Source: Yinghuangia sp045039925 (lineage in GTDB: Bacteria; Actinomycetota; Actinomycetes; Streptomycetales; Streptomycetaceae). Taken from it: 64,000 nt of DNA. The notes below the pieces were generated by a model. The model was not told the DNA's origin, made no database searches, and saw only the letters and a list, made by a program, of their open reading frames with translations. This document shows, piece by piece, positions 58,658-64,000 of this stretch (positions within the stretch are counted from its first letter, which is position 1; every line of letters begins with the position of its first letter). The stretch covers positions 4,836,001 to 4,900,000 of the forward strand of contig CP108400.1 in the NCBI GenBank assembly GCA_045039925.1. The letters run 5' to 3'. The translations under genes were made by a program, and so were the position numbers.

Positions 58658-60004
58658 GTGCGTTCCGCCCTCCGCCGTACCTTCCTTCGGCGGCCGTCCA
58701 CCCTCGCCGAGCGGAACTTCGTCACGGACGCGCTGCGCACCGAGACGGTCGGCGGCGCTCTCCTGCTGATCGCCGCCGTCGTGGCCCTCGTCTGGGCGAA
58801 CTCCGGGTGGAGCGATGCCTACGAGGACCTCAAGAACTACCGCCTAGGCCCGGAGTCCCAGCACCTGGACCTGTCGCTCGGGGCGTGGGCGTCGGACGGC
58901 CTGCTGGCGGTCTTCTTCTTCGTGGCGGGGATCGAGCTCAAGCGCGAGCTGGTGGTGGGCGAACTGCGCTCGCCCTCGGCCGCCGCGCTGCCGGTCGTCG
59001 CCGCGGTCTGCGGCATGGCCGTGCCCGCGCTCTTCTACTTCGCGGTCAACGCGGGCGGCGACACCATCGACGGCTGGGCCATCCCGACCGCCACGGACAT
59101 CGCGTTCGCCCTCGCGGTGCTCGCGGTCATCGGCACCAGCCTGCCGTCGGCGCTGCGCGCGTTCCTGCTGACGCTCGCCGTCGTCGACGACCTGCTCGCG
59201 ATCATGGTCATCGCGGTCTTCTACACCGACCAGGTCAAGTTCTGGGCGCTCGGCGTCGCCGTCGCCGGACTCGTGGTCTTCTACCTGATGCAGCGCTTCC
59301 GGGTACGGGGCTGGTGGTTCTACCTGCCCCTCGCCCTGCTCATCTGGGTGCTCGTGCACGAGAGCGGCGTGCACGCCACCGTCGCGGGCGTGGCGATGGG
59401 GCTGCTGATGCGCGTGCTCCCGGACAAGGGCGAGGAGAGGTCGCCGGCCGAGCACTTGGAACACGTCGTACGCCCCATCTCGGCCGGCATCGCGGTGCCC
59501 GTCTTCGCGCTCTTCTCCGCCGGCGTCGCCGTGTCGGCGTCCGCACTCGGCAACGTGTTCACCCAGCGCATGCCCCTCGGCATCGTCCTGGGCCTGGTGC
59601 TGGGCAAGGCGGTCGGCATCTTCTGCGGCACCTACCTGGCCGCCCGGTTCACCCGTGCGGAGCTCAACGAGGACCTCGCCTGGGCGGACGTCCTCGGGCT
59701 CGCGATGCTCGCCGGCGTCGGGTTCACCGTGTCGCTGCTCATCAGCGAGCTCGCGTTCGACGCCGACCCCGGGCTGACCGACCAGGCCAAGGCCGCCGTG
59801 CTCGCCGGATCGCTGCTGGCCGCGCTCGGCGCCGCCGTGGTGCTGCGGATAAGGAACAACCGGTACCGCGCGCTGATCGACGCCGAGGACCGCGACGAGG
59901 ACGGCGACGGCATCCCGGACGTGTACCTGGAAGACGCCCGGCAGGCCCGCGAGGCGAAGCTCCGACAGGCGCCGCCGGGGTTCCGCGACACCCCGGGCGA
60001 GTGA
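58658..60004 (+). CDS. nhaA: Na+/H+ antiporter NhaA
   Basis: 448 aa; GTG start with GGAGG 8 bp upstream. Twelve TMs with the family's twin Asp in LAVVDDLLAIMVIAVFYTD (Asp163/164 equivalents), the TM4 assembly region PTATDIAFALAV, and SDGLLAVFFFVAGIELKRELVVGELR near the start. Exchanges cytoplasmic Na+ for external protons. A hydrophilic C-terminal tail includes DRDEDGDGIPDVYLED, which resembles a calcium-binding type-3 repeat and is not usual in E. coli NhaA; it may sense divalent ions. Confidence 0.94.
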   Translation: MRSALRRTFLRRPSTLAERNFVTDALRTETVGGALLLIAAVVALVWANSGWSDAYEDLKNYRLGPESQHLDLSLGAWASDGLLAVFFFVAGIELKRELVVGELRSPSAAALPVVAAVCGMAVPALFYFAVNAGGDTIDGWAIPTATDIAFALAVLAVIGTSLPSALRAFLLTLAVVDDLLAIMVIAVFYTDQVKFWALGVAVAGLVVFYLMQRFRVRGWWFYLPLALLIWVLVHESGVHATVAGVAMGLLMRVLPDKGEERSPAEHLEHVVRPISAGIAVPVFALFSAGVAVSASALGNVFTQRMPLGIVLGLVLGKAVGIFCGTYLAARFTRAELNEDLAWADVLGLAMLAGVGFTVSLLISELAFDADPGLTDQAKAAVLAGSLLAALGAAVVLRIRNNRYRALIDAEDRDEDGDGIPDVYLEDARQAREAKLRQAPPGFRDTPGE

Positions 60005-60119
60005 CGCCGGGCGAAACGCGACACATCTGTCACACCCGTACGCCGCGCCCCGCTGGATAGCGGGCGCCGGGGCAGGGCATGATCGGGGCTACACGCCGGT
60101 AGCACGACGAGGAGAGAGC

Positions 60120-60539
60120 ATGTCAGGCACCGAGAGGCCCCGCGCGCAGGACGTGCCCGTCGACAGCCAGCGGTCCCTGGGCGAGCTGTTCTCCGACGCC
60201 ACGCGGGACATGTCCACGCTGGTCCGCAGCGAGATCGAGCTCGCCAAGAGCGAGATCAAGATCAATGTCGTGCACGCGGCCAAGGGCAGCGGGGCGTTCA
60301 TCGTCGCGGGCGCACTGGCGTTCTTCGCGTTCCCGTTCCTGAGCGTCGCGATCGCGTACGGCATCCACGCGCTCGGGCTGGGCCTCGGCTGGTCGTTCCT
60401 GATCGTCGGCGGTGCGTACCTGCTGCTCGCGGTCCTGCTCGCGGTCTTCGGCATCATGTCGTTCAAGAAGGTGCGGCCGCCGCAGCGCACGATCCGGTCG
60501 ACGCAGGAGACGGTGGCGACACTCAAGAACGTCGGCTGA
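60120..60539 (+). CDS. Phage holin family (DUF1469) membrane protein
   Basis: 139 aa; ATG with GAGGAGAG upstream. A soluble amphipathic start (SLGELFSDATRDMSTLVRSEIELAKSEI) is followed by two TMs (GAFIVAGALAFFAFPFLSVAIAYGI and LGWSFLIVGGAYLLLAVLLAVFG) and a basic tail. This is the common actinobacterial DUF1469 form found near nhaA and is not part of a prophage. Its physiological role is unclear. Confidence 0.88.
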   Translation: MSGTERPRAQDVPVDSQRSLGELFSDATRDMSTLVRSEIELAKSEIKINVVHAAKGSGAFIVAGALAFFAFPFLSVAIAYGIHALGLGLGWSFLIVGGAYLLLAVLLAVFGIMSFKKVRPPQRTIRSTQETVATLKNVG

Positions 60540-60642
60540 CCTGGCCCGGGGGCACGGCGGCGCGGGCAGGCCGGAACACATGTGACGTACCGGGCGCGCA
60601 CGGCTCCACCGGACGCGCCACGATGTGTGCAAGTCTGCTGAC

Positions 60643-61563
60643 GTGACGGTTCCCGAGAGCTCTGCGGTCAATATCGACGGTCCCTGGACACACCGGGACA
60701 TCTCGGCGAACGGTGCGCGCTTCCACATCGCCGAACTCGGCGAGGGGCCGGTCATCCTGCTGCTGCACGGCTTCCCCGAGTTCTGGTGGACGTGGCGCCA
60801 CCAGATGGAGGCGCTCGCGCGCGCCGGGTTCCGGGCCGTCGCGATGGACCTGCGCGGGTACGGCGGCAGCGACCGCCCGCCGCGCGGCTACGACTCCATC
60901 ACCCTGGCCCTCGACGTCACCGGCGTCATCCGCTCGCTCGGCGAACCTGACGCGATCGTGGCGGGGCACGGCGTCGGCGCCTCGCTGGCGTGGACGGCCG
61001 CGGTCCTGCGGCCCAAGCTCGTACGCCGCCTGGTCGCCGTCTCGATGCCGCACCCGCGCCGCCTGCGCACCGCACTCCTGACGGACCGCCACCAGATCGC
61101 GGCGAGCCGGCACATCTTCTCGTTCCAGCGCCCGTGGGTGCCCGAGCGACAGCTCGTCCGCGACGACGCGGCGATGGTCGAAGAGCTCATGCGCGAGTGG
61201 GCGGCGCCCGGTTGGCCGGACGCCTCGGTCGCCGAGCGCTACCGGCGCGCCATGCTGATCCCGGGCACCGCGCACTGCGCCGCCGAGCACTTCCGGTGGC
61301 TGATGCGCTCCCTGCCGCGCCCCGACGGCCTGCAATACGCCGCGCGCATGAAGACGCCGGTCGGGGTGCCGACCCTGCATCTGCACGGCGCGCTCGACAC
61401 CGCCATCCTGCCGCGTACCGCGGCGGGTTCGGGGCGGTACGTCGAGGCCCCCTACCGCTGGCGGCTGCTCGACGGCGTCGGGCACTTCCCGCACGAGGAG
61501 GCCCCCGAGACGTTCACCCACGAGCTGCTGAACTGGCTGAAGGACCCGGAGCCGGAACGCTGA
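60643..61563 (+). CDS. Epoxide-hydrolase-like alpha/beta hydrolase lacking the nucleophile
   Basis: 306 aa from the GTG at 60643 (VTVPESSAVNIDGPW). The fold is clear: ILLLHGFPEFWWTWRHQM (HGFP oxyanion motif), AMDLRGYGGSDRPP, a late acidic site in LHGALDTAILP and the His in DGVGHFPHEEAPE. At the nucleophile elbow, where epoxide hydrolases have GHDWG, this protein has AGHGVGASLAW with Gly in place of Asp. Hydrolysis by the standard mechanism is therefore not possible. No Shine-Dalgarno; start by homology. Confidence 0.87.
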   Translation: MTVPESSAVNIDGPWTHRDISANGARFHIAELGEGPVILLLHGFPEFWWTWRHQMEALARAGFRAVAMDLRGYGGSDRPPRGYDSITLALDVTGVIRSLGEPDAIVAGHGVGASLAWTAAVLRPKLVRRLVAVSMPHPRRLRTALLTDRHQIAASRHIFSFQRPWVPERQLVRDDAAMVEELMREWAAPGWPDASVAERYRRAMLIPGTAHCAAEHFRWLMRSLPRPDGLQYAARMKTPVGVPTLHLHGALDTAILPRTAAGSGRYVEAPYRWRLLDGVGHFPHEEAPETFTHELLNWLKDPEPER

Positions 61564-61595
61564 CCGGGACGGCGGGCGCCACCCGCACCGGTGCT

Positions 61596-61640
61596 GTGAC
61601 CGGAAAGCCTCACCGGTTCCCGAAAGCTTCACCGGTTCCC
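61596..61640. repeat. Dispersed 24-bp element (copy 2) and 19-bp tandem repeat
   Basis: Positions 61596-61619 match 32856-32879 with three substitutions. The part GAAAGCCTCACCGGTTCCC (61603-61621) is repeated directly at 61622-61640 with one change. It starts 33 nt after the hydrolase stop, and CACCGGTG upstream can pair with CACCGGT, forming a hairpin. Confidence 0.55.
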
Positions 61641-61747
61641 GGCAGACGTTCCCGGCCGCAGCACTAGATCATCTCGATCAACTGAACGGGAATTCCTGGC
61701 AGTTCTCTACAAACCAGGATAAGCCGCACCCGTGAAATCCTGTGTGC

Positions 61748-61909
61748 ATGGCATCGCGCGGTTATCCGCAGAAGCGCCTGGGTAGGCGCCGGGACATGAG
61801 CCGGACGTACCACTGGACGTCCCCCGACCGCGCGGGGCATCTCGCGGGACTGGTCGCCATACTGCGCCGGCGCGTGCGCTGGCTTTCGCTGCGGATACGC
61901 GCCAGATAG
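61748..61909 (+). CDS. Possible small basic protein (53 aa)
   Basis: ATG-to-TAG frame reading MASRGYPQKRLGRRRDMSRT... with Arg-rich ends and a hydrophobic middle (GHLAGLVAILRRRVRWLSL). About 80 percent of third positions are G or C, lower than neighbouring genes. No Shine-Dalgarno. Low support. Confidence 0.2.
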   Translation: MASRGYPQKRLGRRRDMSRTYHWTSPDRAGHLAGLVAILRRRVRWLSLRIRAR

Positions 61910-61988
61910 GCCTCGGGCCAGGGCACTCCGCACACCACAGCCGCCAGGCGGCGCAACCGCCTGCGCGGGTGCAGGGCGGCGCGCGCCG

Positions 61989-63173
61989 CTACAGCGCGCA
62001 CCCCTGCGTGTCGACGGGCTTGGTGTTGCGGATACCTGCCGCGATGTCCTCGCGGATCTCCTCGGCGGTGAGCGCGTACCCGGTCGACTCGTCGTCCAGC
62101 GACTTGGCGAAGATCACGCCGTACACCTTGCCGTCCGGGGAGATCAGCGGGCCGCCGGAGTTGCCCTGGCGGACCTTGGCGAACAGCGAGTAGACGTCGC
62201 GGCTGACGGTCCCGCGCTTGTAGATGTCCGGACCCCCGGCCTTGATCTGCGCGCGCACGCGCGCCGCCTCGACGTGGAAGGCGCCGTTCTCCGGGAAGCC
62301 GATCACCAGGGAGTCCGCGCCGGGCTGCGCCTTCTCCTCGAACTCCAGGGGCTTGGCCTTGAGTCCGGGCACCGCCAGGACCGCGATGTCGCGGCGCCAG
62401 TCGTACAGCACGACCTCGGCTTCGTACTGCTTGCCCTCGCCGCCGATCTGCACGGTCGGCTTGCGTACGCCACCGACCACGTGCGCGTTGGTCATGACGC
62501 GGTTCGGTGCGAACACGAAGCCCGAGCCCTCGATGACCTTGCCGCAACTCTTGGCCGTACCGACGATCTTCACGATGCTGTCGCGCGTGCTCTGCACCGC
62601 CGGCGAGTTGAGCAGCGCCGGGTTCGGTGCCGGGACCTGCGGGATGTCCTCGTGCACGAACGGGCTGAAGACCTGCGGGAAGCCGTTGCTGTCGAGCAGG
62701 TTGCTGAACGACGAGAACCACGTGTCGGCGCCCTGCGGCAGCACCTTCTGCACGCCGCCCAGTACCTGCGACCCGCGTACCTCGCGCGCGACCGTCGGCA
62801 TCGTCGAACCGGCCACCGACGAACCGATCAGCCAGACCACGACCAGCAGCGCGGACACGCTCACGACCGCGCCGCCCGCGGCGTCCACGATCCGGGCCGG
62901 CTGCCAGGTCAGGTGCCGGCGCAATCTGCTGCCCAGCGCCGTCGCCATCGCCTGGGCCAGGGTGGCCAGCACGAGCACGACGCAGATCGCCGCGATCGAC
63001 GGGCCGAGCCCCGGCTCGAAGTGCTCGAGGATGTACGGCACGAGCCACATCCCGAGCACGCCGCCGCCGAGGAATCCGATGAACGACAGCACGCCGACGA
63101 TGAAGCCCTGCCGGTAGCCGGAGACCGCAAACGCCACTGCGGCGACGATGAGGATCAGGTCGAGGACGTTCAC
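61989..63173 (-). CDS. marP: MarP-type membrane serine protease (CvpA domain + trypsin-like domain)
   Basis: 394 aa, GTG start at 63173. Residues 1-130 hold four TMs of a CvpA-like domain (MNVLDLILIVAAVAFAVSGYRQGF...). The extracytoplasmic S1-type protease domain has His in VMTNAHVVGG, Asp in YDWRRDIAVL and Ser in VRQGNSGGPLIS. The two Cys that form the redox-sensitive disulphide of M. tuberculosis MarP appear conserved (AKSCGKVIEG and C-terminal DTQGCAL). MarP is needed for acid and oxidative stress resistance in mycobacteria. The Nudix gene lies upstream on the same strand, 133 bp away. Confidence 0.92.
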   Translation of the reverse strand: MNVLDLILIVAAVAFAVSGYRQGFIVGVLSFIGFLGGGVLGMWLVPYILEHFEPGLGPSIAAICVVLVLATLAQAMATALGSRLRRHLTWQPARIVDAAGGAVVSVSALLVVVWLIGSSVAGSTMPTVAREVRGSQVLGGVQKVLPQGADTWFSSFSNLLDSNGFPQVFSPFVHEDIPQVPAPNPALLNSPAVQSTRDSIVKIVGTAKSCGKVIEGSGFVFAPNRVMTNAHVVGGVRKPTVQIGGEGKQYEAEVVLYDWRRDIAVLAVPGLKAKPLEFEEKAQPGADSLVIGFPENGAFHVEAARVRAQIKAGGPDIYKRGTVSRDVYSLFAKVRQGNSGGPLISPDGKVYGVIFAKSLDDESTGYALTAEEIREDIAAGIRNTKPVDTQGCAL

Positions 63174-63306
63174 CGTGTCACGTTCTCACGGCGGGATACC
63201 GAATGTCCGCAGTGGCGACGGCCTCGTCGACGTGGTGTGACGTGCCTGGCACACGTCCCGGACGCGGTCGCGTCGGGCCGTCGCCCCCAACCGTCTTGAC
63301 GGTACG

Positions 63307-64000
63307 TCAGCCCGACGCCGGGTCGGACGCGGTCTCCTCGTACCGGTCGTATCCGCGCCGCGCCAGCCGCCACTGCGCCTCCGTGAGTTCGACCTCGCGC
63401 TCCTGGTCCCACGGCCGCTCCCAGCCCGCCAGCGCGATGGTGCGGTCCAGCAGGCCCGCGGTGAAGCCCCACACGACCATGCCGTCGACCAGGAACGCCG
63501 GTCCGAGGTAGCCCGTGGGATGCCGCAGGCGCGCCCGGTGCAGCGGATCGGCCAGGTCGCCGAGCGGCACCCGGACGACGCGCGCGACCTCGCCCGCGTC
63601 CACCGGCGACACCGGGCAGTCGTCGCGCCACCACGCCAGGATCGGCGTCACCACGAAGTTGCTGACCGGGATGTAGAGCGGCGGCAGCATGCCGAACACC
63701 TGTACGCAGGACGGGTCGAGGCCGGTCTCCTCCTGCGCCTCGCGCAGCGCGGCGTCGACCGGTCCGGCGTCCTCGGGGTCGATCGCGCCGCCCGGGAACG
63801 CGGGCTGGCCCGCGTGCTTGCGCAGCGTGTGGGAGCGCTCCAGGAGCAGTACGTCGGGGCCGTCCTCGCCCTCACCGAACAACATCAGCACCGCGGACTG
63901 TCGGCCGCCTTGCGCGGGCGGCAGGAAGCGGCTGAGCTGCTCGGGGCTGACGGCCCGCGCCGCGTCGGCGAACGGGCTGAGCCACGCGGGCAGTCCGTCC
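63307..64000 (-). CDS. Nudix (CoA pyrophosphatase-like) hydrolase, 5' end outside window
   Basis: Stop at 63307; the frame remains open to the right edge (about 231 residues visible, from DGLPAWLSPFADAARAVSP). The Nudix box is complete: GGAIDPEDAGPVDAALREAQEETGLDP, and LKHAGQPAFPGG-like residues before it (LRKHAGQPAFPGG) fit the UPF0035/CoA-diphosphatase subgroup, together with LPPLYIPVSNFVVTPIL. Hydrolyses CoA or related diphosphates. In Streptomyces this gene is followed by marP-type and preceded by nth/crp genes, as I recall. Confidence 0.9.
   Translation of the reverse strand, partial: DGLPAWLSPFADAARAVSPEQLSRFLPPAQGGRQSAVLMLFGEGEDGPDVLLLERSHTLRKHAGQPAFPGGAIDPEDAGPVDAALREAQEETGLDPSCVQVFGMLPPLYIPVSNFVVTPILAWWRDDCPVSPVDAGEVARVVRVPLGDLADPLHRARLRHPTGYLGPAFLVDGMVVWGFTAGLLDRTIALAGWERPWDQEREVELTEAQWRLARRGYDRYEETASDPASG

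Noticed and set aside
60120..60539. Prophage holin
   Set aside because: The DUF1469 holin-family label is generic for actinobacterial membrane proteins; no lysin, capsid or integrase genes nearby.
61664..61933. Minus-strand 89-codon frame downstream of the pseudo-hydrolase
   Set aside because: No start signal, no motif, and it crosses the spacer and repeat region.

Overview
The window reads as chromosomal DNA of a high-GC actinomycete. Codon third positions are strongly GC-rich, GTG starts are common, lipoproteins are abundant, and bldG, an ssd/Tad locus and a thymidylate kinase fused to a membrane domain all point to Streptomycetaceae. From memory, the gene order from about 6.9 kb to the right end follows the S. 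coelicolor SCO3540-SCO3570 neighbourhood. No phage, transposase, plasmid or CRISPR is visible.

Left arm (1-6.7 kb): an accessory segment with a PadR/HAAS-type regulator pair, a frameshifted Pro/Thr-rich lipoprotein gene, an ABC-F ATPase behind a long leader, a TetR regulator divergent from an alpha/beta hydrolase with two operator-like sites between them, and a decayed epimerase fused tail-to-tail with a SLOG-domain gene. A tRNA-Thr(CGT) with its own terminator closes this part.

6.8-32.8 kb: conserved core. Three tandem S33-type lipoprotein hydrolases and a membrane-anchored esterase-fold protein that lacks its nucleophile, then holB, the MFS-like/thymidylate kinase/coiled-coil fusion and topA. 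These are followed by a DHA2 exporter, an RsmC-like methyltransferase, a lipoprotein, the H+-pyrophosphatase hppA, an anti-sigma-like ATPase, bldG, and divergently an MrfA-type DEAD/DEAH helicase.

32.9-39.8 kb: a compact Tad/Flp-type secretion operon on the minus strand, in transcription order ssd, tadA, tadB, tadC, a DUF4244 pilin-like protein, tadE and a tadE/G-like protein. About 1.9 kb of non-coding DNA in and before it carries degenerate repeats and two DnaA-box-like sequences.

40.8-45.5 kb: a HAD-IB phosphatase, a probable 6S-like RNA with its own promoter, a degenerate Fic-fold protein, a CooC/MinD-like ATPase with a Zur-like site and a dyad, and a secreted polysaccharide-deacetylase-like protein.

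46.0-53.9 kb: a SulP-STAS-carbonic anhydrase fusion, then four codirectional genes: a secreted DUF4331 protein, a membrane-anchored TPR protein, a NicO-type metal permease with an EF-hand-like motif and a His-rich loop, and a lipoprotein. This set is the best candidate here for a poorly described system (envelope metal handling next to bicarbonate/CO2 metabolism).

54-64 kb: acsA behind a DasR-like site, a tyrosine phosphatase, a GNAT protein, a MerB-like protein, nhaA, a holin-family membrane protein, an epoxide-hydrolase-like protein without its nucleophile, a MarP-type protease and a partial Nudix hydrolase. All coordinates were read by hand; family assignments come from recognised motifs, not from searches.
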